A DNA stretch of 34,796 nucleotides from assembly GCA_012522475.1 (NCBI GenBank), contig JAAYKH010000010.1, forward strand, positions 1 through 34,796, read 5' to 3'. Each line of letters begins with the position of its first letter. Position 1 is the first letter of the stretch. Made by a program: the position numbers and the translations under genes. Origin of the DNA: Chloroflexota bacterium. GTDB taxonomy: Bacteria > Chloroflexota > Anaerolineae > Anaerolineales > Anaerolineaceae. This document shows, in pieces, positions 1 through 9,215 of the stretch. The notes below the pieces were generated by a model. That model was not told the origin of the DNA, ran no database searches, and saw only the letters and a program-made list of their open reading frames with translations.

Positions 1-1794
1 AAGTTTACGATGTAATCTAAATAATACTTGGTTATTGAAATGCCTTAACAAACTAATAATCATATGAAAATCTTGATCTTGTTCTTTTGTTTTTCCAGTT
101 TGTCTGAAAATCTCATCACTGTTCCTTTGATAATAATTGGTTTTTACTTTTACTTTTAGTCCGAACTCAGGTCTGAACTTGAAATAACCACCCCCAACTG
201 GGACAAAGCAAGGGAGTTTATAAAGAAGAGAAAGAACTGTGTGAGGTGAACTCATTCGATTTTTGAAAAACACAGCATTAAAAACTTCATTTTGATGAAC
301 TAAACCATCAGCGCTAATTTCTGTTAATTCTTGAAAGGCTAACAAAACACAGTCCTGAATACTATATTGAATGTCTTCAGCTTCTTTAAATAATGCTTTT
401 TTGTCAACAAGGCGGATTTCTGCTTTAAAAATATTTTTCTCATGTTCAAACCTGACTGGGATTTCTGTTTCTTCAAATTGAAGGTTTCCATCATCATCCC
501 ATTTAGCAATTTTACATCGGTGATTAACAGGCTTTTCTAAGGGTTTTGCGAAAATCCGATAATTATTATTGTGTTGATACTCTATCCATAATTTGATACC
601 TGCATGCGGAATTTCCTGACGTAAAATAGAAGCCCCATTCTCATCCATCGTTTTTAATACATTTTCATAATAATCAACAACGAATGGTAAATATTCGCTT
701 TCACCTATTTGAATATTTGGAATGAAGTATCCCTCAGAGGGAGGAAAAGCTTTTCGTAATTCTTTTGATAAATTAAAGAAACCCTCCAAAATATTTTGAT
801 ATGTAACAATCGGTAATTTGATCTCAGTTGATGGGGGTTCCCATGTTGTAGCTACACTGTCACCACTATCTTCTTGAAAATCACCATATTCTAGTATGTT
901 TGGTATTACATCACCTGGCAGTTGAGATTGTTTGATTTCATCTAATTCAGTTTCAGTGATATTAAGTAAATCTATAAGAATAGATGTATTTCGTGGGACT
1001 TCTGGTCTTTTTTGGATAGGTCGTTTTAACTTTTGTTGATCTTCTGATTTAATCCATTGACCATTGCCAAGTTCTGTAAAACCATTTTTAGATAAGTATT
1101 TTTCAAGTAAATATTTAAGTTCTAATTCTGAATACTGATTAAAATCCCAATTTTCTAAATCACGAATAATTTGAGTAATCCTTATAATTATTTTTTCTTT
1201 TGCTTGATTCTTAATAATTTCATCGAGGACATGCAATTGGTCAGAAGTAAAAACATTTTGTATTTCACCAATTACAATAATGTTATCGGAAATTTGAATC
1301 CCAAAATCCGATGCTTGGTTTTTTAGATTTGAAATTATTGAATTTTCGTATAAATTAACATTTTGATTGACAAATAACTCAAGACTATCGTTGTCATTTA
1401 TTGGAATGTGGACTTCAAAAGGTGATGCATCTGGAATATCAGAGGCATATGTAAATAAATCACCATCTATATTTACAAAGAGGACTTGAAAGGCACCTTG
1501 AAGAGGATTGGATGCTGGCACAATTTCTTTAATGACACCAATTTTCCAACTTGTTGGGCTTAACTCTTGAGGATCTTCCTGGGGAAAAGCGATATATTCA
1601 TCAGCGCAATATGATTTTGATGGATCAAATAAATCAATAGTGTCTGATCGATCACGCCAGGGATATTGCATTACAATCTGTCTGATTAAATTTTTTAGGA
1701 ATACACGGGTGGGAGCAATTTGACCTAATTCTTGGCATACGGCTAGGACTTCTTCTTGCGATAATTTTAGGTCCAACCAATTAATAACTTGCAT
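1..1794 (-). CDS. Large unrecognised protein, C-terminus outside window
   Basis: An open frame of 598 codons runs from ATG at 1794 to the window edge with no stop, so the protein is longer than 598 residues. The start follows AAGGGG five bases upstream and lies about 35 bases after a good promoter. I do not recognise the family. The N-terminal half is acidic and mixed alpha/beta. Near residues 480-550 is a stretch (FQELTEISADGLVHQNEVF, then SPHTVLSLLYKL and GGGYFKF) that reads like a winged-helix domain of the HARE-HTH kind; this is a weak impression. It is co-oriented with the NERD nuclease and helicase upstream, 116 bases after the helicase stop, so it may be a third component of the same cargo module. 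No signal peptide or membrane segment is visible. Base composition is AT-rich like the rest of the left arm. Confidence 0.8.
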   Translation of the reverse strand, partial: MQVINWLDLKLSQEEVLAVCQELGQIAPTRVFLKNLIRQIVMQYPWRDRSDTIDLFDPSKSYCADEYIAFPQEDPQELSPTSWKIGVIKEIVPASNPLQGAFQVLFVNIDGDLFTYASDIPDASPFEVHIPINDNDSLELFVNQNVNLYENSIISNLKNQASDFGIQISDNIIVIGEIQNVFTSDQLHVLDEIIKNQAKEKIIIRITQIIRDLENWDFNQYSELELKYLLEKYLSKNGFTELGNGQWIKSEDQQKLKRPIQKRPEVPRNTSILIDLLNITETELDEIKQSQLPGDVIPNILEYGDFQEDSGDSVATTWEPPSTEIKLPIVTYQNILEGFFNLSKELRKAFPPSEGYFIPNIQIGESEYLPFVVDYYENVLKTMDENGASILRQEIPHAGIKLWIEYQHNNNYRIFAKPLEKPVNHRCKIAKWDDDGNLQFEETEIPVRFEHEKNIFKAEIRLVDKKALFKEAEDIQYSIQDCVLLAFQELTEISADGLVHQNEVFNAVFFKNRMSSPHTVLSLLYKLPCFVPVGGGYFKFRPEFGLKVKVKTNYYQRNSDEIFRQTGKTKEQDQDFHMIISLLRHFNNQVLFRLHRKL

Positions 1795-1835
1795 AGGAAC
1801 CCCTTAAAAGAAAAGAAATGCATTGTTACATAATG

Positions 1836-1864
1836 AGTATAATTTATCAAAAGAATGACGTCAA
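1836..1864 (-). promoter_or_regulatory. Sigma70-type promoter of the large unknown gene
   Basis: On the minus strand TTGACG (1864-1859) is followed by a 17-base spacer and TATACT (1841-1836). Transcription would begin near 1829, leaving a leader of about 35 bases before the ATG at 1794. This gives the third gene its own promoter in addition to any readthrough from the helicase. Confidence 0.7.
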
Positions 1865-1910
1865 ATATTATCAAAATATTTTCAGGATTGTGCGAAAAGA
1901 AACAGGGTGT

Positions 1911-3419
1911 TTACGAAGCGGGCTCTTCGCACCAGGTGACATTATCATTCAATGAATTAAATATTTTTGGCAATTTCTGTTGATATGAAAGATAAAGGTC
2001 GGAACGCGCCCTGGACATCATCATGTAAACTAGCATTTTCTGTCGACTTTGATCCTCATCCCAACTTAGTTCGGTGTCTCGATCAAATAGTTTTTGAATT
2101 TGTGGCATAAAGACAATCGTATACTCTAGACCAGTTTGACGACGAGCTTCGTCTGTGTTTATACCACTTGGCAATTCACGGCGATATTTATCTCTAACAT
2201 AAGACTGAGTATGTAAAACCCCGATTTCCTTTGGGAGAACACCCTCGTCTAGGAGTTCTTCAATTTTATTTTTTATGAACACAACCTCAGCTGTAACGTC
2301 GTTAAAGCGGAAAACTTTTGGTTTAGGACCTTCGCGAAGCTCATAATTGGAAATAATATCCAGTTTTTGCAACTCTTCCTCCATTAATAATTTTTGCGCA
2401 AAGGGGTCGTTTTCAATCATGGAAAATGCTGCAGTGAATATTTGCCTGGTATTTCGATAAGGTATCCTTAGCCAACGGGTTCGACCGAGAACATCCACAC
2501 CTTTTTGCTTCCAACTGAAGAACCTATAAACACTCTGGGTTGGATCATCGCAAATAAACAATGAGCCATTTGGTTTAAGAAAATAATAAAGGATATTCAT
2601 CCAATTTGGGGCAAAATGCTGGGCTTCATCAATCAGAATAACATCGTACTTCTTTTTAGGTTCTGTACCGTTTTTCAAGAATTGCAGGGTAATATTCCGC
2701 CTATCCACCCAATCATGAGCCGGTAAATAACTTAATTCTTGCTGATACAACTCGAATATATCAAAAACTTCTGATTTCATCTGATGCGTAAGTGTTTTTC
2801 CCTTTACACCCCCTCTACCCTCACGAACGTTATTACAATAATCATCGCGCGAAACACGCCCGATTTCTTTCATCCATTCAAATTCATCGGACAAGAAATC
2901 AACACCCCATTCGTTAATATTTTGATAGACATTAGCTAATTTTTTCAATACACCCTGCGTGTTTTGAGCATTTGAAAGTTTGCCTGTCCTAATGAGATGA
3001 ACTTCTGCACACAATTTATCAAAATTAATAACGTCAACCCTATCAAGATGTTTCAATTCCGGCCGCAATCTGTTTTCTAGTATTGGTTTATTGAAAGTTG
3101 TGACAAGTATTTCTATTTCATCATAATTTTTATGCAAATAATTAGCTCTGAGAATAAGGACATCCGTTTTGCCTGTGCCGGCAAAACCCCTGAGAAGACG
3201 AATATTGGCATTTGATTTTAAATCTGCTATTTCTGATGGCATTTCACGTTCCAAATGCTCAATGCGCTTTTCAGGATTAACCATGTCGATAGAAGAGAAT
3301 ATATCAGATTGTAGCCTATCAACCGTTCCCACTTTTTGTTCAAAATTTAATGGTTCTTTGGATATTTCTTCTTGAACTACGTCATAAACCCCACGAAACT
3401 GTTTATTTACGGGGTCCAT
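1911..3419 (-). CDS. Superfamily 1 (UvrD-like) helicase paired with NERD nuclease
   Basis: This 502-residue protein shows an SF1 helicase core. Walker A is GFAGTGKT at residues 78-85, motif II is LIDEAQHF with DEAQ at 264-267, motif III is CDDPTQSVYRF, motif IV is RIPYRNTRQI, motif V includes TGLEYTIVFM and motif VI is SRARSDLYLS. There is no canonical Q motif near the N-terminus. The layout resembles the helicase half of NERD-UvrD fusion proteins, in which an N-terminal nuclease-related domain precedes an AAA/UvrD helicase. Here the nuclease is a separate gene ending 6 bases upstream, so the two are almost certainly co-transcribed. It is shorter than housekeeping UvrD/PcrA (about 720 residues). 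Predicted role is ATP-driven DNA translocation or unwinding with its nuclease partner; a defence role is inference from context. It is not a recognisable GajB because no OLD/TOPRIM partner is present. Confidence 0.85.
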   Translation of the reverse strand: MDPVNKQFRGVYDVVQEEISKEPLNFEQKVGTVDRLQSDIFSSIDMVNPEKRIEHLEREMPSEIADLKSNANIRLLRGFAGTGKTDVLILRANYLHKNYDEIEILVTTFNKPILENRLRPELKHLDRVDVINFDKLCAEVHLIRTGKLSNAQNTQGVLKKLANVYQNINEWGVDFLSDEFEWMKEIGRVSRDDYCNNVREGRGGVKGKTLTHQMKSEVFDIFELYQQELSYLPAHDWVDRRNITLQFLKNGTEPKKKYDVILIDEAQHFAPNWMNILYYFLKPNGSLFICDDPTQSVYRFFSWKQKGVDVLGRTRWLRIPYRNTRQIFTAAFSMIENDPFAQKLLMEEELQKLDIISNYELREGPKPKVFRFNDVTAEVVFIKNKIEELLDEGVLPKEIGVLHTQSYVRDKYRRELPSGINTDEARRQTGLEYTIVFMPQIQKLFDRDTELSWDEDQSRQKMLVYMMMSRARSDLYLSYQQKLPKIFNSLNDNVTWCEEPAS

Positions 3420-3425
3420 GACTTT

Positions 3426-4004
3426 TTACTCTTTATTAATGATTGCACAGACTGCTCTGATTTGTTTATTAGACATTTCCTTTGTGTATTGATAAGGAAT
3501 GCTAATATTTAATAGCTTTTTAGCAAGGACTTCAGGATTAAGGTCATCTCTACCAAAAACAAAAGTGTCACCCCATACTTTTACCAGTTTACTTACAACA
3601 CTTTTAGGCATATGAGGTAAAACACCTGCATATCGATAAGGAAAATCTAATTTTCCTGCATAACCCCGAAGATCCTCATCTTCTTTAAGCATATTTGCCA
3701 ATATAGTAGCTGATTTTCTAGCTTGGTCAACTGGACTTGTCTCTTTTTCAGGAACATCAACTGATCTACGTTGAACCATTGCGGATTTTGAGTCAACTTG
3801 TATTATTGAAACCCAATCTTTGACTTCTAGAACAATAACACCTGCCTTTTTGTGAATAAGAACATAATCTGGGTGTCGGCGCTGATCTTTGTAAACAAGT
3901 AAAGGTTGTGCATAAATATGGAAATCGTCAGGTAGTTTTTGTAATACTTGATAAAGCCGTTGATCGCCCCACTCCTCACCTGGTTGACCAAAAATCATTG
4001 CCAT
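3426..4004 (-). CDS. NERD-domain nuclease-like protein
   Basis: The 192-residue reading starts at ATG 4004, chosen because AGGAGG lies nine bases upstream and the NERD domain normally begins at once, as here (FGQPGEEWGDQRLYQVLQKL). The same frame extends to an ATG at 4118 (38 more residues) but that start has only a poor ribosome site. The PD-(D/E)xK-like core is visible: PDYVLI with D46, then VLEVKDW with E60 and K62. NERD (nuclease-related domain) proteins are predicted DNA-processing enzymes, often fused to helicases. It is followed 6 bases later by an SF1 helicase, which supports a split version of the fused enzyme. The C-terminal half, with FPYRYAGVLPHMPKSVV and VFGRDDL, matches the usual strand-rich remainder of NERD proteins. 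Confidence 0.85.
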   Translation of the reverse strand: MAMIFGQPGEEWGDQRLYQVLQKLPDDFHIYAQPLLVYKDQRRHPDYVLIHKKAGVIVLEVKDWVSIIQVDSKSAMVQRRSVDVPEKETSPVDQARKSATILANMLKEDEDLRGYAGKLDFPYRYAGVLPHMPKSVVSKLVKVWGDTFVFGRDDLNPEVLAKKLLNISIPYQYTKEMSNKQIRAVCAIINKE

Positions 4005-4302
4005 GCTGATATTCCTCCTTATACCATCAGTGTGAAGAGAATCATACCATGAAGTAACCCAAGTAATTTTGTTAGCTTTAGCTATCTGTGTTACCTTTAA
4101 ATTTGAAAAATTTTCCATTTTGATTCCCCAGTGTCTTCAGCATTTAAGAATGTTCATGTTATTGTCATGACCTGGAGTGCCTGATTTAGCCATCCTGGAC
4201 GGCGCTTGAAGAAATAGTCTTACAAAAAGTGCTTCAACCTTGCAATCCTGATTTTGAACTTCCTACTGCTAAATATTCTCAAACTCAATTATCAGCATTC
4301 TT

Positions 4303-4316
4303 CTCCACGCGTGGAG
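4303..4316. repeat. 14-bp perfect palindrome CTCCACGCGTGGAG
   Basis: The palindrome is followed by TTTTGTTTAAA, the same tail that follows the terminator hairpin at 11190-11218. Its CCACGC core resembles the TTTCCCACGC palindromes at 9.2-10.9 kb, so it may be an outlying member of that family or a worn terminator. Confidence 0.5.
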
Positions 4317-5087
4317 TTTTGTTTAAAGACTTCTTTTCACTTTTTCTTCCCTTGTATCTTACGTGTCTATTGTTGGCTTAATTGGTCGTGGTTTGCAGGG
4401 TATTTCCAGGCGCTGCTTTCAAAAAAAAGGCTACAAAAAGTGTCAAAAAACTAGTCCAAATTCAACAAAAATTAGGCAATTTGGGCATCATTTCCCTTTT
4501 CCACCTTTAGTGCAAAAAGGGCGAAATATTGGACAAAAAGGCACCCTCCACCGGTTGAGAATGAGAAATTGATAGTATTTTTTCGAGTAATTTTTAGGGT
4601 GAAAAGCAGCGTGAGTTTGCCTAGAAATTGTTCAAATAATTCTCTAAGCGAAAAGAAAATTATCTCTTTCTATTGTTCTAATCCAAGGAAACATTTTGGT
4701 TTAAAAAATTTAGACGAGATAAAGGTCGTTATAAAAACTTATAAAATTTTTTCAGTGTGCCAGTCCTGTTAAAGCTTGTTCTTTTTAAAAAAGTTTGTTT
4801 CTGTTATCGTTCTTTCAAATTGAATAATTAAGGGAATGGTGAGAGATGTATTGTATAGCACTTTTACTGATGTTAACTATTATGATATGAAAGTAAAAGA
4901 ACCGCTCCTGGGATCTATGGTATGGGTAAATATTATGAAATATTATTCAATAGTCCATTGCTACAGCAGTTTCAGAATTTTTGAAGACCGTTGTTGCAAA
5001 GAACTTTCAGAAAATTTTGACAATATATATACAATTATTTGTGTGAGAAGTTTGTCTTAAAAAGTCTATTTGCTAATCTGGTTGAAA

Positions 5088-5117
5088 ATTGAGTTTATAA
5101 TCATTGAGTTTATAATC
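5088..5117. repeat. Perfect tandem duplication of a 15-bp unit
   Basis: Two adjacent copies of ATTGAGTTTATAATC, followed by a partial inverted echo (GAGATTATAC). No gene overlaps it. Slippage or a protein-binding site are both possible. Confidence 0.6.
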
Positions 5118-5685
5118 TGTGAGATTATACAGCTAATTTCCTTTATTACAAATAAAAGGATGGTTTTGGAGAGAAAATGGTTCTAGATCGTCTTCTGTAA
5201 AGCTGATTTCAAAAAAAGATTGTCCGAAATACAACTAAAATAGAAAAACACTGATTGAAAAATTAACTGTTTTTGGATATGTTGGGTTAAGTTTGACGTT
5301 ATTTGTCCAACACTTACCAAAAGACGAACTATATAAGAAATATTAATCACATATTGTTTACCTGTTTCAATAAAGAGCTTGTTGATTGGTATCAGAATTT
5401 ATCAAAAAGCATTAGGTAGCGATGAACACCAAATTCTTTTTTTGAATTTAGCGAAGGTTGTTTCGTAAATCACCGGAATACTGGAAACTGTTAGGTCCAC
5501 AATGCTTTTTGAGAAAACTTCCATACTCATGACCACTTTGTGAAGTTTGATGGGATGATTGTCGTTGAAAATCAATACTTTAATGATGACTGGTGTTGAA
5601 TATTGTTGAACATAACAAGAGAAGTGAACCATTAAAATACTGTTATAATATTGACAACGAGAAATATTAATTAGAAGAGGTCTAT

Positions 5686-6420
5686 ATGTTTTCAGAGAAT
5701 TTTCAAAATAACAATAATGGTTGGCTTGAGAAAAGCAATCCCGATGTTTATATGAGAGTGGCAAACGGTACATATACAATATCGAACGAAAGCAGTTCTT
5801 GGTGTGCTTCTTGGAATTATTTTAATTGTTCCAAACAAAATAATTTTAGGATTGTGACACGACTGAAATGCTGTTATACTAGTCTTACTTCAGGGTTTGG
5901 GATAATTTGGGGGGTAAGAGACATTGATAATTTTGTATCATTTCAGATCAGTAGTGATCTGCGTTCTTACCAATTCAGTGAATGCAAGAACGGAAAATGG
6001 AATTATCGTAACAGATCAAGGTTAAGATTTAGGGCTCTGCCATATGCGCCTTTAGTTATTGAATTATCAGTGCGGGAAAATGGCCGATTTGTAAGTGCAG
6101 ATATAAAAGATTACCGTTATCACTTCATGGATCCTCCCCCCTTTGATTTAAACGGTGGTATTGGATTTATATGTCCTGGTCATACTAGAATTGAGGTCTA
6201 TTCACTTTTTTTACCAGATTGTGAACCCAAATTAAATCATAGCAATAAAAAAGCGGGCCATGTTAGTTATTTTGAGGATGAAAAGTTTTTTCCAAAGGAA
6301 TACATAAAATCAGATGGAAAAGTAACAACCGATTATTTTGAATGGCGACAAGATTATGATGAAGGCGGTTACCTTCAAGACGAGGACTATTTTATCTATG
6401 GATTTGATCATGATGACTAG
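5686..6420 (+). CDS. LamG/concanavalin-like beta-sandwich protein, cytoplasmic
   Basis: The 244-residue protein opens with FSENFQNNNNGW, the classic start of LamG or 3-keto-disaccharide-hydrolase-like beta-sandwich domains (usually DDFSDP..GW), followed by YTISNES, the FGIIWGVRDIDNFVSFQIS segment and a glycine-rich strand GGIGFICPG near residue 160. The fold covers roughly residues 1-185; the tail (about 186-244) is acidic and rich in D, E and Y. There is no signal peptide or membrane helix, unusual for this mostly extracellular fold. AGAAGAGG precedes the ATG. The UvrD-type helicase gene starts 97 bases downstream on the same strand, so the two may be expressed together. The cytoplasmic lectin-like fold with a helicase is an odd pair; a role as a recognition module is speculation. 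ATG 5686 is the only good start. Confidence 0.75.
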   Translation: MFSENFQNNNNGWLEKSNPDVYMRVANGTYTISNESSSWCASWNYFNCSKQNNFRIVTRLKCCYTSLTSGFGIIWGVRDIDNFVSFQISSDLRSYQFSECKNGKWNYRNRSRLRFRALPYAPLVIELSVRENGRFVSADIKDYRYHFMDPPPFDLNGGIGFICPGHTRIEVYSLFLPDCEPKLNHSNKKAGHVSYFEDEKFFPKEYIKSDGKVTTDYFEWRQDYDEGGYLQDEDYFIYGFDHDD

Positions 6421-6517
6421 GATTATTTCGATATCAATCTTCGATTATGATTATTGTTACACTTGAATTTAATTATCATAAGCATTTGCGACACATTTTT
6501 GTTAAAGGTCTCTAAAT

Positions 6518-8440
6518 TTGTTTTTAAAGAACATTTTTCATCTTGATCCCAATCAAGAAAAGGCAATCAACTATCGAGGTGGTAATCTGTTGATACTTGC
6601 TGGGGCTGGGAGTGGAAAAACTAGAACTCTCACGAACCGCGCAATTTCATTACTAAATGAGATTGTGCCAGAAAGCATAATGGTTGTTACTTTTACAAAA
6701 AAGGCAGCCAAAGAAATTAAACAAAGAATTGAATCCCAAGCATCCGCCTCTCTGTTCCAAAGTCTTAAATTAGCTTGGATTGGCACATTTCACAGCGTTT
6801 GCTGGAGAATATTAATTGAAAATCCTGGCTTAGTGAATTTGCAAAAAGGGTGGAGTGTTTTAGACAATGCGGATTCACTGCTGACAATGCAACGGGCATC
6901 CCAACCTTTTGGTATCGATGCACATACTTCAAAAGAAATATTTAGCCTTTATAGCTATTCTCGCAACGCAAAGTTGGATTGGAGAGAACTCTATGGCTCT
7001 AACCGATTTCCCTTGCATAAAAAAATAGATACTAACACCTTGTCTCGGATCATCGATATTTATAGACGACGATGTAAAAGAAGTAATCGTGTCGATTTTG
7101 ATGATTTGCAATGTTTCTCTGTTGATATTCTTGAGAAATTCCAAGATGTAAGACACGAATACCAAAAACGATTTAAAGCAATATTGGTCGATGAATATCA
7201 GGATACAAACGTAATTCAAGAAGAATTTCTTAGCCTATTAGACATGAATAATATCACGGTCGTTGGAGATGATGCTCAATCAATTTATGGATTTAGGGCT
7301 GCAACAGTTGATAATATCTTAAACTTTGAATCTCGTTTCAATGCAGAAAAAATTATCCTGGGCAGGAATTATCGTTCATCAGAAGAGATCGTTGAACTTT
7401 CAAATGTGATAATTTCTAATAACCCAAACCAATTTCGGAAATCTATCCATTCAAAAAAGGGGTCGCATCACAAACCAAATTTGCTATATGCACGAACTAT
7501 GGATCAAGAAGCAAATTACGTCGTTGAAAGAATTAAACAATATATATCTTTGGGAATAAAGCCTGAAGAAATTGCTGTTTTGTTTAGAGCTACCCGCTTG
7601 GTAGCAACAATTCAGATAAAGCTGAAAGAAGCTGGAATACCCTATATTCTTACTGGCGGAGAGGACTTTTTTAATTTGTCCCATATCAAAGCTGTTCTCG
7701 ATATGCTTCGATTGATGGTGAATCCAGAAGATTGGATTGCGCTTTCTTCAATCCAAAATTTGGTTGGTTTTTCAAGTGAAAAGACAATTTTAGATATTGA
7801 ACAAGTAGCTGAAGAAAGGCAACTTTCATTTTGGGATGTTCTAGACGACATTTCATTACCGACCCTTTCATATCAGAAAGATGATATTAGCTCGTTAAAT
7901 CAGTTTCATATTGTGTTAAAAGAGCTTGCTCAATATTCCAATTCTTCTGAAGCAGTCTCAGACACAATAGTGCGTGTTATAGAAATTCTTTATAACGACC
8001 TAAGAAGAAAGTTTTACAATACTTGGGCCGATGTTGAAGCAGATTTCACTATTTTAAATGATATTGCCTCAAGTTTTTCATCATTACCTGATTTTGTCAA
8101 CACCTTGGCATTACAACAATTTCAGGAGGAACAACATCCTCCTGATTCTTACCCAATTAGTTTGTCAACAGTTCACAGTGCCAAAGGATTGGAATGGCAA
8201 GTTGTGTTTATTATTGGTCTAGTTGATTATTGGTTTCCAAGTCAACTTACTATTCAACAAACAGGTACAGACGAAGAAGAAAGACGATTGTTTTATGTAG
8301 CAGTCACACGGTCAAAGGAAGAGTTATTTTTAACCACTTATGCATCTTCTCCAAACCCGTATGGAAAAATGAAATCGCAAACCGTGTCAAGATTCTTAGA
8401 AGAGTTGCCCAACCATCTTTTTTCCATTGATGGTATATAG
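6518..8440 (+). CDS. UvrD/Rep-family ATP-dependent DNA helicase
   Basis: The 640-residue protein has the full SF1A motif set: Q motif LDPNQEKAI, Walker A AGAGSGKT (K34, T35), motif Ia VVTFTKKAAKEI, GTFHSVCWRIL, motif II VDEYQDTN (D225, E226), motif III GDDAQSIYGFRAA, motif IV GRNYRSSEEI, motif V STVHSAKGLEWQVVF and motif VI EEERRLFYVAVTRSKEELFL. The start is TTG at 6518 with AAAGGT about eight bases upstream; no ATG fits. It is shorter than PcrA/UvrD (about 720) and lacks their C-terminal extension. Family members unwind DNA 3' to 5' in repair, plasmid rolling-circle replication or defence. Its place beside a beta-sandwich protein in an integrated element suggests accessory rather than housekeeping function, which is inference. 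Confidence 0.9.
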   Translation: MFLKNIFHLDPNQEKAINYRGGNLLILAGAGSGKTRTLTNRAISLLNEIVPESIMVVTFTKKAAKEIKQRIESQASASLFQSLKLAWIGTFHSVCWRILIENPGLVNLQKGWSVLDNADSLLTMQRASQPFGIDAHTSKEIFSLYSYSRNAKLDWRELYGSNRFPLHKKIDTNTLSRIIDIYRRRCKRSNRVDFDDLQCFSVDILEKFQDVRHEYQKRFKAILVDEYQDTNVIQEEFLSLLDMNNITVVGDDAQSIYGFRAATVDNILNFESRFNAEKIILGRNYRSSEEIVELSNVIISNNPNQFRKSIHSKKGSHHKPNLLYARTMDQEANYVVERIKQYISLGIKPEEIAVLFRATRLVATIQIKLKEAGIPYILTGGEDFFNLSHIKAVLDMLRLMVNPEDWIALSSIQNLVGFSSEKTILDIEQVAEERQLSFWDVLDDISLPTLSYQKDDISSLNQFHIVLKELAQYSNSSEAVSDTIVRVIEILYNDLRRKFYNTWADVEADFTILNDIASSFSSLPDFVNTLALQQFQEEQHPPDSYPISLSTVHSAKGLEWQVVFIIGLVDYWFPSQLTIQQTGTDEEERRLFYVAVTRSKEELFLTTYASSPNPYGKMKSQTVSRFLEELPNHLFSIDGI

Positions 8441-8680
8441 CATGGGTTTCGGATAGAAAAGCGAGTTAATAAAAATTGGTAAACGTTGCCCATTCATTTG
8501 AATAGTACATGTTTATCACAGGCAAACCTTCACTCGTCTAGAATAACGGCCTTCAAAAAAGCCCTGTAAAAATTTAACCCCGTTATATTGTGTGTACTTC
8601 AAGCCAGAAGTGAACTCAGAGGGATATGGGAACAATTGAATAGCCCTTGTAATGTGCTCCCAGCTGGCGCTACCGATTCA

Positions 8681-8709
8681 CCCGCTAAAATGAGGCGGGC
8701 TTTTTATTT
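8681..8709 (+). terminator. Terminator-like hairpin before the dead zinc-motif gene
   Basis: CCCGC (8681-8685), a loop, GCGGG (8695-8699), then CTTTTTATTT. It lies about 25 bases before the pseudogene start at 8733 and is homologous to the hairpin at 11190-11218, with one stem pair lost. Confidence 0.65.
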
Positions 8710-8732
8710 AAACCCAAGAGAAAGGAAGGGTT

Positions 8733-9038
8733 ATGGAAACAATCAAAGTGAAGATTCTCAGCAAATGTGATGATTGTGAAGGTCAGGCCTATCTACCTTC
8801 AGCTAAGGGCACGGATTCTCGAGGTGTGGATTATCAACGCCACGCTCCCTGCACAACCTGCAAAGGCTTTGGCCAAACCGAGAAGTGAATTACGCTGAAG
8901 GAATTCCAGATACTGCTCAAAGGTTTGGAATGTCCCCATGAGCACGTCTCGCAGGTGGGCGGTTTCCACTTCTCAGCCGGTGATGTGTAGGACGATATTC
9001 AAGATGTGTGCGAAGACTGCGGTCAAATCCTGGATTAG
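8733..9038 (+). pseudogene. Dead copy of the zinc-motif gene at 11242
   Basis: Same length as the intact gene at 11242-11547 (102 codons including stop) and alignable without gaps, but with two in-frame stops: TGA at 8886-8888, where the intact gene has a tryptophan codon TGG, and TAG at 8988-8990, again in place of TGG. The preserved 5' part reads METIKVKILSKCDDCEG and keeps both CxxC pairs. The upstream hairpin and part of the leader are also duplicated. Both lesions are G to A changes in TGG codons, as expected from decay by point mutation without selection. Confidence 0.9.
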
Positions 9039-9077
9039 GCCAAGCACACCATTTTCTGATTTAAAAAGGAGGTTCCG

Positions 9078-9215
9078 ATGAGCAATCGTGTAGAAAGTAT
9101 AAACGAGCGTTATATTGGCTATGGTGAAAAATCTTGTAAAAACAACCCATTTGGTTATGGTAATCTTGGCGTTGGGGTTGTTTTTGAACATTGTTGCTTA
9201 AATAATACGGTGTAA
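9078..9215 (+). pseudogene. Truncated copy of the gene at 11629
   Basis: A 45-codon frame starts MSNRVESINERYIGYGE after a perfect AAGGAGG, matching the start MSNRAENTNERFISFGE and the ribosome site of the intact gene at 11629. Similarity is lost after about 18 residues, and the frame ends inside the first 72-bp-period repeat. The order dead zinc gene, then this remnant, repeats the order of the intact pair, so a segment of about 600 bp was duplicated. Confidence 0.75.

Larger units (their letters stand above)
4119..5685. other. Gene-poor AT-rich intergenic stretch
   Basis: About 1.57 kb separates the minus-strand nuclease-helicase genes from the plus-strand beta-sandwich gene. Short open frames exist (the longest 60-125 codons), but none has a convincing ribosome site, codon pattern or recognisable domain. 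The stretch holds a 14-bp palindrome and a 15-bp tandem repeat (listed separately). The last bases carry TATAAT at 5644-5649 without a good -35, a possible weak promoter for the next gene. It may be the worn remains of lost genes. Confidence 0.6.

Noticed and set aside
1911-4004. Gabija system (GajA/GajB)
   Set aside because: The helicase is of a similar class, but the partner is a NERD nuclease, with no OLD/TOPRIM protein.
4005-4118. Longer N-terminus of the NERD protein from ATG 4118
   Set aside because: Open in frame but with a poor ribosome site; ATG 4004 has AGGAGG at the right distance and starts right at the domain.
4254-5060. Several 60-75-codon frames on the plus strand
   Set aside because: No ribosome sites, no domain, overlapping and AT-rich; most likely chance.
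8588-8770. 60-codon frame over the leader of the dead zinc gene
   Set aside because: It runs across the terminator hairpin and into the dead gene in another frame.
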